A stretch of DNA of 64,000 bases from JBBRHQ01 sp963738305 (GTDB lineage: Bacteria > Actinomycetota > Thermoleophilia > Solirubrobacterales > 70-9), in NCBI GenBank assembly GCA_963738305.1, contig CAVTVU010000007.1, forward strand, positions 186,001-250,000, written 5' to 3'. Shown here piece after piece: positions 27,146 through 44,313 of this stretch. The number at the start of each line of letters is the position of its first letter. The first letter of the stretch is position 1. Below the pieces are notes generated by a model. It saw only the letters and a list, made by a program, of their open reading frames with translations, had not been told where the DNA came from and did no database searches. Both the position numbers and the translations under genes were made by a program.

Positions 27146-30100
27146 GCCAGCCGGGCGACGCGATCGCGATCTGCGGGGTCGCGGCGATCCTTCCCGACGC
27201 CCCCGACGCCGAGGCGTTCTGGCGCAACGTCAGCGAGGGGCGCTACGGGATCAGCGAGGTCGATCCCGAGCGCTGGGACCCCGATCTGCATTACGACCCC
27301 GACCCCAAGGCCCCCGAGCGCACCTACTCGAAGATCGGCGGCTGGGTGCGCGAGTGGGATTGGGACCCGCTCGGGTGGCGGCTGCCGATCCCGCCGAAGG
27401 TCTCCGACGCCATGGACGAGGCGCAGAAGTGGGGGGTCGCCTGCACCCGGATGGCGCTGCTCGACTACGGCTGGCCGGAGCGCGACCTGGACCTGGAGCG
27501 CACCGCGGTCGTCTTCGGCAACGCGATGGCGGGCGAGCACCACTACCTGACCGCGCTGCGGCTCGCCTTCCCTGAGCTGGCCCGGGAGCTGGCGAAGGCG
27601 CCCAGCTACGCGAGCCTTCCCGAGTGATGCTCGCGAAGCGATCGCCCGCGAGCTGGAGGAGAACCTCGACGACTGGTTGCCGCCGGTGACCGAGGACACC
27701 ATGCCGGGCGAGCTGGGCAACTGCCTCGCCGGCCGGGTCGCAAACCTCTTCAACCTGCGCGGGCCCAACTTCGTCGTCGACGCCGCCTGCGCCTCGGCGG
27801 TGGCCGCGATGGACGCCTCGATCGAGGGCCTGATCGACGAGCGAGTTCGACGCCGTGATCACCGGCGGCATCGACCGCAACATGGGGGCTTCGACCTTCA
27901 TCAAGTTCAGTGCCATCGGGGCGCTCTCGGCGACCGGCACGAGGCCCTACGCGGATGGCGCCGACGGCTTCGTGATGGGTGAGGGCGCGACGGTCTTCGT
28001 GTTGAAGCGCCTCGCGGACGCCGAGCGCAACGGCGACCGGATCTACGCAGTCGTACGAGGGGTGGCGGGGTCGAGCGACGGCAAGGGGAAGGGGATCACC
28101 GCCCCCAACCCGATCGGGCAGCGGCTGGCGGTCGAGCGCGCCTGGGCCGATTCCGGCCTCTCGCCCGGAGGCCTGCTCACTGGTCGAGGGCCACGGGACC
28201 TCGACGGCGGTGGGCGACGTGGTCGAGGTCGAGAGCCTCATCGAGGCCTTCTCGGGCGCAGGCCTGGCGCCGGGTTCGGTCGCACTCGGCTCGGTGAAGT
28301 CGAACATCGGCCACCTGAAGAGCGCCGCCGGCGGGGCGGGGCTGCTGAAGGCGGCGCTCGCCCTGCATCACAAGGTGCTGCCGCCCAGCCTCAACTTCGA
28401 GCGCCCCAACCCGAACATCGACTGGGCCCTCTCGCCGTTCGCGGTCAACACCGAGCTGCGCGAGTGGGAGCCACGCGACGGAGCCCCGCGGGTGGCGGCG
28501 GTGAGCGCCTTCGGGTTCGGAGGCACGAACTTCCACGCGGTGCTCGAGGAGTACGTCCCCGGCCGGCTGAACGGCAACGGGCGGGCGACGATCTCGGTGC
28601 CCGTCGAGACCCCGACCGAGGCCGCGGCCTCGGTCTCCGCCGAGGCAGGCCCGCAGGTGGCGAAGTCGCCGCTCCGGGGAGCGCTCGTGATCAGCGGCCC
28701 CGACGAGGCGGCGATCGGCGAGCAGCTCCGCGCCGCGCTCGAGGAGGCCCGTGCAGGGCCGGGCTCCCGGGCCGGAGGCGCCGGCGGCGGCGGCGCTGCG
28801 CGCGCACGAGCGGCTGGCCATCGACTACGGGGATGCCGCCGAGCTGGCCGCGAAGGCTGAGGTGGCGGTGAAGGCGCTCGACGCCGGCTCCTCCGCGGCC
28901 TGGCAGGCGCTGCGGGCGCGCGGCATCTTCCGCGGCGGCGGCCCGCCGGGCGAGGTCGCCTTCCTCTACACCGGCCAGGGCTCCCAGTACGCGAACATGC
29001 TCGGCCGAGCTGCGCCGGGTCGAGCCGATCGTCGCGGCGGCCTTCGAGGAGGCCGACGAGGTGATGCGGCCGCTGCTCGAGGGGCGGGCGCTCAGCGGGA
29101 TCTTCTTCGCCGACCCCGAGGACGCCGACGCGATGGCGGCGGCCGAGGCGGAGCTGCGGCGGACCGAGGTCACCCAGCCCGCGGTGCTGACCGTCGACGT
29201 CGCCCTCACCCGGCTACTCGACGCCTACGGGGTCAGGCCGGACTTCGTCATGGGCCACAGCCTCGGCGAGTACGGTGCCCTGGTCGCCGCCGGGGTGCTT
29301 CCCTTCGAGCAGGCGCTGGAGGCGGTCAGCGCCCGCGGGCCGCGAGATGGCCGACCTCGACGTCCCCGACCCGGGAGCGATGGCCGCGGTCAGCGCCCCG
29401 GCCGAGGAGATCGAGGAGGTGCTGGCGCAGACCGAGGGCTACGTCGTGCTCGCCAACGTCAACTCGGAGCACCAGGTCGTCCTGGGCGGTGCCAGCGAGC
29501 CGGTCGGCCGGGCGGTGGCCGCGTTCGAGGAGCGTGGACATCAGGCGATCCCGCTGCCGGTCAGCCACGCCTTCCACACCGAGATCGTCGCCCCGGTGAG
29601 CGAGCCGCTGCGGAGCGATGCTCCGCCGGCTGCAGCCTCGCGCCACCGCAGATCCCGGTCGTCGCCAACGTCGACGGCGAGTTCTACCCGAGCGGGCCGG
29701 GCGTCGAGGAGCAGATCGTCGACATCCTCGGCCGCCAGGTCGCGTCGCCGGTCCAATTCGTGAAGGGGCTGGGGACCCTGTTCGACGCCGGCGCGCGCGT
29801 CTTCGTCGAGACCGGCCCGAAGCGCGCCCTGCACGGCTTCGCGGCCGACGTGATCGGCGACGAGCGGGCGATGAACCTCTACACCAACCACCCCAAGCTC
29901 GGCGACATGGTCTCCCTCAATCACGCGCTCTGCGGGCTCTGGGCCTCCGGTCTCGGAGTCGGAAGCGACCGCGCCGAGCCGGAGGTGCGCCCGTCGCCTC
30001 AGAAGGCGCCGGTGGCATCGGCCTCCCCTCCGGGCGCCCCGGCGCCGCCCGCTCCCGCCAGCGAGGACGTTTACCGCGAGCTGGGACGGCTCTCCGCCGA

Positions 30101-33100
30101 GTTCATCCGCCGCGGTAGCGAGCTGGTCGCCGGCGAGGGCCTCGCCCCGAGCGCCCGAGGCGAGCCGGTGGTGATCACCGGGGCGGCGCTCGGCCTGCCC
30201 GGCGGGGAGCGTGTCTTCGACGACCGCAACGTCGCCCGCATCCTCCACGGCGAGCAGTTCATCGACGTCCTCCCGGGCCACCTCCGCCACGAGATACTCG
30301 ACCGCCACATCACCCGGCTGGTCAAGGGCGAGGACGGCTCGGCGAGCTTCGAGGAGATCGGGGACGTCGCCGAGGTGATCAAGCTCGCAGCCCGCGGCGG
30401 TGAGCTCGACCTTGCCGCCGAGTTCGGCGTCGACAGCGACCGGGTCGCCGCGCTGGGTCGCAGCACCCAGCTTGCGATCGGCGCCGGGATCGACGCCCTG
30501 CGGGACGCCGGCATCCCCCTGGTGCTGGGCTACAAGACCACGACGACGCGGATCGCAGCTCCCCGACCGCTGGACCCTGCCCGCGGAGATGCGCGACGAC
30601 ACCGCCGTGATCTACGCCTCTGCCTTCCCCGGGCTGGAGGAGTTCGCCGTCGAGGCGGAGCGCTTTTACGCCGACCGCTCGCGGCGCGAGAGGCTGGCCG
30701 AGCTGGAGGCGCTGCGTGCCCGGCTCGCCGGCCACGGCGACAGCGTCGCGCTGACCGAGGTCGATCGCCATATCCACGACCTGCGCCTGGAGCTCGAGGA
30801 GAGCCCCTACAGCTTCGATCGCCGCTTCCTGTTCCGCGTCCTCTCGATGGGCCACTCGCAGCTCGCCGAGCTGATCGGCGCGCGCGGGCCGAACACCCAG
30901 GTCAACGCGGCCTGCGCGAGCACGACCCAGGCCGTTGCGATCGCCGAGGACTGGATCCGCGTCGGGCGCTGCCGGCGGGTGATCGTCGTCGCCGCCGACG
31001 ACGCCACCTCCGACGAGCTGCTCCCCTGGATCGGTGCCGGGTTCCTGGCCTCCGGCGCTGCGGCGACGGACGAGGTGGTCGAGGAGGCCGCGCTGCCGTT
31101 CGACCGTCGCCGCCACGGAATGCTGCTCGGTATGGGCGCCGCGGGCCTCGTCGTGGAGAGAGCCGACGCGGCTCGGGAGCGGGGCATCGCTCCGATCTGC
31201 GAGGTCCTGAGCGCGGTCACCGCCAACAGCGCGTTCCACGGCACACGCCTCGACGTCGAGCACATCGGCGGCGTGATGGAAGAGGTCATGACGCGGGCCG
31301 AGGAGAACGGCATCGATCGAAATCGCGTCGGGGCGCAGACGGTCTTTGTCTCGCATGAGACGTACACGCCGGCCCGAGGCGGAAGCGCCGCGGCCGAGGT
31401 CGAGGCGCTGCGCCGGGTGTTCGGGGCGGCCGCCGACGACGTGCTGATCGCCAATACGAAGGGGATCACCGGCCACCCGATGGGGGTCGGGCTGGAGGAC
31501 ATAGTGGCGATCAAGTCGCTCGAGACGGGCGTCGTCCCACCGGTCCCGAACTTCCGCGACGTCGACCCCGACCTCGGCGCGCTGAACCTCTCCGGGGGGC
31601 GGGGCATACCCGGTCAACTACGCGCTGCGGCTCGCGGCGGGGTTCGGGTCGCAGATCAGCATGATGCTGCTGCACTGGGTCCCAACCCCCGACGGCCGCC
31701 GCCGAAACCCGGAGGAGCTGGGCTACGCCTACCGGATCGCCGAGCCGGAGCGCTGGGAAGCGTGGCTGCGCAGGGCGAGCGCCCAGGATGAGCCCGAGGT
31801 CGAGGTGGTGCTGCGACAGCTGCGGGTCGTCGACCGCGGTGCGCCGACGGTGCCCGCCGAGCCGCCGAGGTCGGCGGTCGAGCCCGCGCCAGCCGAAACG
31901 GCGCCGCCCGCGGAACCTGCGGGCCCCGCCGTGGCGGTAGATGCCGCTCCGCCGGCTCCGCCCGCCGAGCCCGCACCCGCCACCGCCGCGGAGGCCACCC
32001 CCTCACCCGACGACCCCGCCGCGCAGGTCCTCGCGGTGGTCGCCGAGCAGACCGGCTACCCGCCGGACCTGCTCGACCTCGAGCTGGACCTCGAGGCAGA
32101 CCTGGGCATCGACACCGTCAAGCAGGCCGAGGTCTTCGCGGCGATCCGCGAGGCATACGGGATCCCCTTCGACGACACCCTGAAGCTGCGCGACTACCCG
32201 ACCCTGAACCACGTCGTCGCCTTCGTCGAGGAGCGGGCGACCGATCTGGCGGTCGCACCGGCGACGGACGGTCGCGACGGCGCCGAGCCGGTCGCGCCCG
32301 CCGAGCCCGCGGCCGAGCCACCGCCCGCACCGGCCGGGGGCCCGGCCGCGCAGGTCCTCGCGGTGGTCGCCGAGCAGACCGGCTACCCGCCGGACCTGCT
32401 CGACCTCGAGCTGGACCTCGAGGCAGACCTGGGCATCGACACCGTCAAGCAGGCCGAGGTCTTCGCGGCGATCCGCGAGGCATACGGGATCCCCTTCGAC
32501 GACACCCTGAAGCTGCGCGACTATCCGACCCTGAACCACGTCGTCGCCTTCGTCGAGGAGCGGGCGACCGATCTGGCGGTCGCACCGGCGACGGACGGTC
32601 GCGACGGCGCCGAGCCGGTCGCGCCCGCCGAGCCCGCGGCCGAGCCACCGCCCGCACCGGCCGGGGGCCCCGCCGCGCAGGTCCTCGCGGTGGTCGCCGA
32701 GCAGACCGGCTACCCGCCGGACCTGCTCGACCTCGAGCTGGACCTCGAGGCAGACCTGGGCATCGACACCGTCAAGCAGGCCGAGGTCTTCGCGGCGATC
32801 CGCGAGGCATACGGGATCCCCTTCGACGACACCCTGAAGCTGCGCGACTATCCGACCCTGAACCACGTCGTCGCCTTCGTCGAGGAGCGGGCGCCGGGGC
32901 TTGGCGAAGCGCCCGCGGCCGCTCCGGTCGAGGCGGGCGCCGCGCCCGGAGACGGAGCGGCGCCCGAATCGCCACCCGCCCTCTTCCCCCGCCGGATCCC
33001 GGTGCCGGTCGTCCGCCCCGCCCTCGAGCACTGCGTTCCGACCGGGGTCTCACTCGACTCCGGTAGCCGGGTGATCGTGATGCCGGACGAGGGCGGGATC

Positions 33101-35473
33101 GGCAAGGCGCTCGCCTCCCGACTCGAGAAGCGCGGCGTGGAGGTGCTCGTCGCCGATGGGTCCGGGGACGACGAATCATTCGAGGCCCAGGTCAAGGCCT
33201 GGGCGGAGGCGGGACCAGCGCACGGCGTCTACTGGCTGGCGGCCCTCGACGCGGAGGCGCCGCTCGCAGACCTCGAGCCGGACGCCTGGCGCGAGGGCCT
33301 GCGCCGACGGGTGAAGCTCCTGGCGGCCGCGATGCGCCGCCTCGGCGAGCAGGCCGGCTCCGAGGGCACCTTCCTGATCGCCGGCACACGCCTCGGCGGC
33401 CGGCACGGCTATGACGCCGCGGGTGCGACGTCCGCGATGGGCGGTGCCGTGACCGGGTTCGTCAAGGCCCTGGCGCGAGAGCGTGAGGAGGCGTTGGTCA
33501 AGGCGGTCGACTTCCCGCCGAGCCGCAAGACGGCGGCGATCGCCGAGTCGCTGATCTCCGAGACGCTTCGGGATCCCGGCGCGGTCGAGATCGGCCACGC
33601 GGATGACCTGCGCTGGTCGGTCGGCCTCCATGAGCAAGACGCCGAGGCCGATCCGAGTCGTGCCCTGGACGCGGAGAGCGTCTTCTGCGTCACCGGGGCC
33701 GCCGGCAGCATCGTCGCGGCGATCACCGCCGACCTGGCGAAGGCATCGCACGGGACGTTCCACCTGCTCGACCTCGTCGGTGAGCCCGACCCCTCCGACC
33801 CCGACCTCGGCCGCTTCGACTCCGACCCTGAGGGGCTGAGGCGCGATCTCGCGGAGCGAATCAAGGCGCGGGGCGAACGCCCCACCCCAAAGCTGGTCGA
33901 GCGGGAGATGTCGCAGATCGAACGAGCCCGGGCGGCGCTCGATGCGATCGAGGCGATTCGCGACGCCGGCGGCGCGGCGCACTGGCATCAGGTCGACCTC
34001 ACCGAGGCGGAGGGGGTCTCGGCCGCGATCGCCACCGCGCTCGAGCAGAGCGGGCGAATCGACGTGCTGGTCCACTGCGCCGGGATGGAGATCAGCCACT
34101 TCCTGCCGGACAAGCCGCAGAGCGAGTTCGACCTAGTCTTCGACGTCAAGGTCCAGGGCTGGTTCAACCTGCTCAAAGCCCTCTCGGGCTCCGAGCCGGG
34201 AACGGCGGTCGTTTTCAGCTCGATCGCCGGCCGGTTCGGAAACGCCGGCCAGACCGACTACGCCGCCGCCAACGACCTCCTCTGCAAGAGCGTCTCGCAG
34301 ATGCGGGGGGATGGGGTGCTCGGGGTCGCCATCGACTGGACCGCGTGGGCGGAGATCGGCATGGCGAGCCGCGGCTCGATCCCGAAGATGATGGAGATGG
34401 CGGGAATCGACATGCTGCCGCCCTCCGAAGGCATCGGCGTGGTGCGGCGCGAGCTGACCGCCGTGGGCCCGGGCCGCGAAGTCCTCGTCGCCGGCTCGCT
34501 CGGCGTGCTCGGCGAAGAGCGACACGCGACGGGAGGGCTCGATCCCGGAGCCGCGACCGATGCGATCGGCGCTCATCCGGGGCCGATGACCGGGGCCGCC
34601 TCGAGCTTCACCTCCACAGACGGGCTGACGGTGCTCACCGAGCTCGACCCGGCCGATCAGGCCTTCCTGGACGACCATCGGATCGAGGGCACCCCGGTGC
34701 TGCCCGGGGTGATGGGGATTGAGGCCTTCGCCGAGGCAGCCGCCGCCCTCGTCCCCGGCTGGCATGTGAAGGCGATCGAGGACGTCGAGCTGAGCGCTCC
34801 CTTCAAGTTCTACCGGGACGAGCCGCGCACGTTGGAGCTGCAGGTGCTCGCGCGCGATCCGGGCAATGGCGCCCTGGTCACCGACTGCCGGCTGGTCGGA
34901 CGCCGCTCGCTGCCCGACGGCGAGCAGCGGACCGTCCACTTCACGGGTCGCGCTGTCCTCGCGCGAGAGCTGCCGGCGGCGGAGGAGGAGCGCCCGCCGC
35001 CGGCGAGCTCCGAGGGCGACGGAGTCGGCTCGGAGGCGATCTACCGGATCTACTTCCACGGGCCCGCCTACCAGGTGCTCGAGCGGGCCTGGCGGCAGGA
35101 CGGGATGGTCGTCGGCCGGCTCGCCGGGGACCTACCGCCCGACCACGAGCCCGCCACGGAGCCCACCGAGGCCGCGCCGCGGCTGATCGAGCTCTGCTTC
35201 CAGACAGCCGGCGTCTGGCAGCTCGGCACCGAGGGCAGGATGGCCCTGCCGACCCACGTCGACCGCATCACGCGCTTTGCCGACGCCGACGCACCGGGAA
35301 GCATGGTCGCGCTCGTATCGCCACGGGAGGACGGAACGGCGATCGATGCCCGGGTGGTCGACGAATCGGGCCACGTCCGGGTCAAGCTCGAGGGGTATCG
35401 GACGGTCGAGCTGCCCGGCTCGCTCGACTCCGAGGCGCTCGAGCCGATCAGCTCGGCGATGCGCCGGCCATAG
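27142..35473 (+). CDS. Multidomain PUFA-type polyketide synthase KS-AT-KS-ACPx3-KR-DH (frameshifted 5' half)
   Basis: Reconstructed as about 2,770 residues; at least ten indels lie between 27628 and 31610 and none after. KS1 has DAACASA (Cys), VEGHGTSTAVGD and KSNIGHLKSAAGG. AT has GQGSQY, GHSLGEYG and SHAFHT; the HAFH form is typical of malonyl specificity. KS2 (about 30.5-31.6 kb) has NAACASTTQ, SHETYT in place of HGTGT, and NTKGITGHPMG. Three tandem carrier domains (32018-32895) each carry DLGIDTVKQAEVF, with Thr where the pantetheinylated Ser is expected. A KR follows (GAAGSI, FSSIAGRFGNAGQTDYAAAND), then a hot-dog DH (DHRIEGTPVLPGVMG). No ER or thioesterase is present. It is flanked by a carboxylase and a PPTase. 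Product probably a long-chain polyunsaturated or hydroxylated lipid; that is inference. Confidence 0.85.
32018..32895 (+). repeat. Three tandem 327-bp carrier-domain repeats
   Basis: Units start at 32018, 32345 and 32672, exactly 327 bp (109 codons) apart, and are almost identical at the DNA level (for example GACTACCCG versus GACTATCCG). The third is truncated after GAGGAGCGGGCG. Each encodes a carrier-like domain and an alanine/proline-rich linker. Confidence 0.93.
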
Positions 35474-35484
35474 GGGGTCCGGGC

Positions 35485-41049
<5,565 letters not shown>

Positions 41050-41759
41050 TGTCCCGCCCGGCGACGAGTGGCTGAGCGCGCGGGAGCTGCAGGCGCTCTC
41101 CGCGTTGACCGTCCCCAAGCGGCGCGCCGAATGGAGGTTGGGACGCTGGGCCGCGAAGGCCGCGGTCGCAGCCCGGCTCGGAGCGGGGATCGACCCGATC
41201 GAGGTCCTCGCCGAGGAGGACGGTTCGCCGAGCGTCCAGCTCGAGGGCGCCGTGGCGCCGCTGGTCCTCTCCCTCAGCCACCGCAAGGGCCGGGCGCTGG
41301 TCGCGGTAGGGGAGCCGCCGAGCGCGATCGGCTGCGACCTGGAGGCGATCGAGCCGCGCAGCCCGGCGTTCACGCGGGAGTGGCTGCACCCGGCCGAGCG
41401 GGAGTTGCTCGCCGGCCTCGATCGAGAGCGCGCCGAGATGGCGGCGAACCTCTTCTGGACCGCCAAGGAGGCCTCCTCCAAGGTACGGCGCGGGGGGCTG
41501 CGGCTCAATGTGAGGCGCGCCCGGGCCGAGCCACTCTCGATCGAGCAGCAGCCGGAATGCTGGGCGGCGCTTCGGGTCATCTGGGAGGACGGCTCCTCCG
41601 AGCAAGGCTGGTGGCGCTGGGAGGCGGGGTGGGTGATGTCGGTCCTGGGTGGTCCCTCCCCGGACTCGCCACCGGAGCGGCTCGAGTGAGACTCGGGTCT
41701 CCTGGAACACGCCACAGGGCCGGACCAGGGGCACGGTGAAGCGGTAGTGGGCACACACC

Positions 41760-41776
41760 CAGGTGTATGACACCTG
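41760..41776 (+). promoter_or_regulatory. Perfect inverted repeat in the PPTase-RTX gap
   Basis: CAGGTGT-ATG-ACACCTG is a perfect 7-bp inverted repeat with a 3-nt centre. It lies 70 nt after the PPTase stop and 117 nt before the RTX-like gene. It could be an operator; the short T-rich stretch GTCTCTTGTTTTG farther down is not well placed for a terminator. Confidence 0.4.
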
Positions 41777-41892
41777 AGGGGGGCGCGCCCTAGCCCCTGG
41801 GTCTCTTGTTTTGCCTGCTCTTGCGGGGTTTCATCGCTCCCGAGGCCCGGCTCCAGTCCGACCGGGGAACATCAACCGCAGGAGGGGTGCAG

Positions 41893-42640
41893 ATGAGGTT
41901 CAGACGGAAGCTGGGACCGGTGATCGCCGGGCTCGCGGTCCTCGCCTTCTCGGTCGGAGTGGCGAGCGCCGCGACGATCATCGGCGACGACAGTGACAAC
42001 GTGCTAACCGGGACGCCTCAGGCCGACCAGATCGAGGCCAAGGGCGGCAACGACACGGTCAACGCGCTGGCCGGGCGGGACCTGGTCCGTGCCGGCAAGG
42101 GCAATGACATGGTCAGCGCCGGCCCCGGCAACGACCGCGTCCAGGGCGGTCCGGGCGACGATAGCGTCCGCGGTGGCGGCGGGCACGACCGAATCACCGC
42201 CGGTGAGGGCAACGACACGGTCGCCGGCGGCGAGAAGGCCGATGACGATCCTCGGCCAGGCCGGTGACGACAAGCTGTCCGGCGGCGACGGCGCCGATGT
42301 CGTGCGCGGCCGTGAGGGCAACGATCGCGAGAACGGCGATGACGGCGCGGACACCGTCTTCGCCGGCCCCGGCACAGATCGGATCGCCGGTGGCGACGGC
42401 CCCGACCGGCTGTTCGCCCGGGCGCTGAAGGACGTCCCCGAGCCGGGGGCCGACAAGGTCAACGGCGGCGACGGCGACGACCACATCTACGTCCGCGACG
42501 GTGAGGCCGACGAGGTCAACTGCGGCGACGGCCGCGATGTCGTGGTCGCCGACGACATGGACGTGATCCGCCGCAATTGCGAGCGGGTCCGGATCGGCGA
42601 GCCGAAGCCGAGCGACGACGACAGCGAGGTCGGCGCCTGA
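41893..42640 (+). CDS. Secreted RTX-like calcium-binding repeat protein (one frameshift)
   Basis: ATG 41893 follows GGAGGGG. The signal peptide is about residues 1-30 (KLGPVIAGLAVLAFSVGVASA). The mature part is mostly glycine/aspartate nonapeptide-like repeats (GGNDTV, GKGNDMV, GPGNDRV, GEGNDTV), which form Ca-binding parallel beta rolls. The frame changes once near 42235-42250 and the repeats continue (GQAGDDKLSGGDGADVV, GGDGDDHIYV) to a stop at 42640. The C-terminal CGDGRDVVVADDMDVIRRNCE fits the usual end cap of actinobacterial members. With no T1SS genes nearby and a Sec signal, it is a surface/extracellular protein rather than an RTX toxin. Confidence 0.8.
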
Positions 42641-42659
42641 CGCGACCTCGGTCCATCGC

Positions 42660-42697
42660 CCGAAGGGGGGCGGGGCCGAGAGGCTCCGCCCCCTTCG
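42660..42697. terminator. GC-rich hairpin after the RTX-like gene
   Basis: A long stem CGAAGGGGGG...CCCCCTTCG with a GAGA loop lies 20 nt after the stop. There is no T-run on either strand, so it may be a transcript-end stabiliser rather than a classic terminator. Confidence 0.5.
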
Positions 42698-42713
42698 TGC
42701 CGCGCTGCCGAAA

Positions 42714-42745
42714 AGGATTTCACCTCTCACTATGAGAGGAAATTG
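42714..42745 (-). terminator. Candidate terminator of the minus-strand regulator
   Basis: Read on the minus strand, CCTCTC(ATAGT)GAGAGG forms a hairpin followed by TGAAATCCTTTT. It is placed at the end of the frame-broken LuxR-like gene. Confidence 0.45.
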
Positions 42746-43680
42746 CAGTCTCGGCAGCGGCGGGTCAGGGGGTGGCGGCGTTGCGGGCCGAGCCGGCGAC
42801 AACCCGGCCAATCGCCGAGCAGTGTCGGCCAAGCTTGATAGCCGAGTGCGCCGGCCTGGACCTGGCCGGCCGCCAGGGTCAGCTCCGCGACCGCGTTGGC
42901 GCTCTCGCGGCGCCCGCCTGGAGGCGGTCCCTCGGCGATAAGGGTGGTGTAGTCGGCGGCGCGGGCCAAGCCGTCGCGAAAAAGGCCCAGATTGCGGTTT
43001 TCCCCCGGAGGGGTGAGCGACGCGAGGCGGGCGTTCATCGAAGTCGATCACGTCCAGATAGCCGCGGGCGCGCTCCGCCTTGGAGGCGCCGGGCTGCGCC
43101 CTGCTTCCCCCTAGGGCGAGGCTGCAGTAATCGTTGACGGCAGCCCGGTAGGGGCGGGGGTCGCGGCCTTCCCGGCGTTGCTGCCGGATGAGTCCCCCGA
43201 GAGCGCCCGCAGATGAGGGCAAGGGCGCAGGGACGAGGGCGACCGAGCATGCCGCCGCCGAGCGCGAGCGCGCGGCGGCTCGGGCGCGGATCCCGGCCAG
43301 GTGGTGGGGTGCTCGGGGACGGCGGGGGCGGGGAGGGCAGCTGCGCCGGCTGCCCGCCGTGGCCACGCGCTGTCCTCCTCGGCCAGCGAGATCAGCTCGC
43401 CCTCCATCACCAGCTCGACCAACCGCGCCCGCTTCTGGTTGTGGGGGAGGGGCTCGACGCCGAACTTGCGGTAAAGCGCCCGCAGATGGGCCTTGACCGC
43501 GTCGACGCTGAGGAAGACCTCGGCCGCGATCTCCTGGTTCGTTGCCGGCGTCGCGTAGCGATTTCCCTCGGCGCGGGGCCGGCAGAGGGCGACGAGGATC
43601 GCCCGCTGGGTGTCGGTGAGGCGCATGCCGAATCGGGGCGCCACCCGGTCGGCGAGCTCGCAGGGTGAATCGTCGGCCAT
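42730..43680 (-). CDS. LuxR-like helix-turn-helix regulator with unresolved C-terminus (frameshifted)
   Basis: The N-terminal about 110 residues are clear on the minus strand. They begin MADDSPCEL, then TDTQRAILVALCRP, ATNQEIAAEVFLSVDAVKAHLRAL and YRKFGVEPLPHNQKRARLVEL. This is a winged/LuxR-type HTH found in actinobacterial regulators often linked to FHA or kinase domains. After about 43370 the frame changes. Readable segments AAVNDYCSLALGGS, SKAERARGYLDVIDFDE and NLGLFRDGLARAADYTTLI lie in two other frames down to about 42760. They suggest one protein of about 310 residues. The C-terminal part is unfamiliar. Palindromes lie just upstream. Confidence 0.6.
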
Positions 43681-43693
43681 TCCGATAGCTACA

Positions 43694-43726
43694 AACACCC
43701 ACGAGGGGTGTTCCTACCCCTGGGGT
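43694..43726 (-). promoter_or_regulatory. Two inverted repeats upstream of the LuxR-like gene
   Basis: AACACCC-N5-GGGTGTT (43694-43712) and ACCCC-T-GGGGT (43716-43726) lie 14-46 bases before the regulator start. They share the GGGGT half-site. They could be operators for autoregulation. Confidence 0.4.
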
Positions 43727-43823
43727 GCCTTGCGGCCTGCCCGCATATGGCGCCTACTGTAGTACGTGCGAGATGGCGCCAAGCCGAGCACGAGAGACGA
43801 GATGACACCGAACGCAGCCAAAA

Positions 43824-44299
43824 GTGGGAATCGCGGCGCATGTGGATCGCGATTGCGCTGGTTTCGCGGCAACGCTGGTCACGCCCGCGCTCGCCCTGGC
43901 TCACGGCTCCTATGACGCTGCCGCGCGCCGACCCGCCTTCGACAGCGGCTCGCTGAAGCTGTCGGGGTCGGCGGCTACGCACACACTCCGCAGCCACTCC
44001 GCGATCCGGGTCACCGTCTGCCTCAACAAGCGCTACGGGGGAAGTTCTTCAAGGTCCAGTGCCAGACCGACTACGACAGCGACCGCAGGGTCAAGGCGAG
44101 GGTCAGCGTGCCAGGTTGCGTGCGGGGCGTCTGGCGCACATCCGCCGTGGGCGAGGCGCTGGGGCGCGGCGGGAACTGGGGGCACACGGCCAGGACGTCA
44201 GCCGGCCTTTCCGCTGCTGAGTCCCAGCCAGGCACAACTTGCTCAAGTGTCGGTTATGGTGTGCAGTCCAGGGAAACGGTTCTGCTGGCTGTGAGCTGA
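43824..44299 (+). CDS. Small secreted cysteine-containing protein (frameshifted)
   Basis: Segments in two frames join into one plausible small exported protein. They are a hydrophobic leader ending FAATLVTPALALAHG, then a mature part with FDSGSLKLSGSAATHTL, IRVTVCLNKRYGGKFFKVQC, RVSVPGCVRGVWRTSAVGEA and a C-terminus ETVLLAVS at about 44297. At least one indel lies near 44045 (GGGGGAAGTTC). The start is uncertain (GTG 43824 or ATG 43840). I do not recognise the family; paired cysteines suggest disulfides. Confidence 0.4.
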
Positions 44300-44313
44300 G
44301 AGGAGAAGGCAGG

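Noticed and set aside
25044..31800. Programmed frameshifting or a set of separate small PKS genes
   Set aside because: The shifts occur many times at unrelated sequences, in both directions and inside conserved motifs. They also affect glpD, rho and ABC ATPase genes, so error is simpler.
32018..32895. Possible CRISPR-like or satellite repeat
   Set aside because: The 327-bp units are coding, in frame and encode carrier domains; there are no short repeats with unique spacers.
41893..42640. RTX toxin
   Set aside because: It is short, has a Sec signal, and no type I secretion or acyltransferase genes are nearby.
42194..43702. 502-residue minus-strand ORF
   Set aside because: It mixes fragments of the LuxR-like gene with the antisense of the RTX-like gene; only the segments between about 42.8 and 43.4 kb look like real protein.
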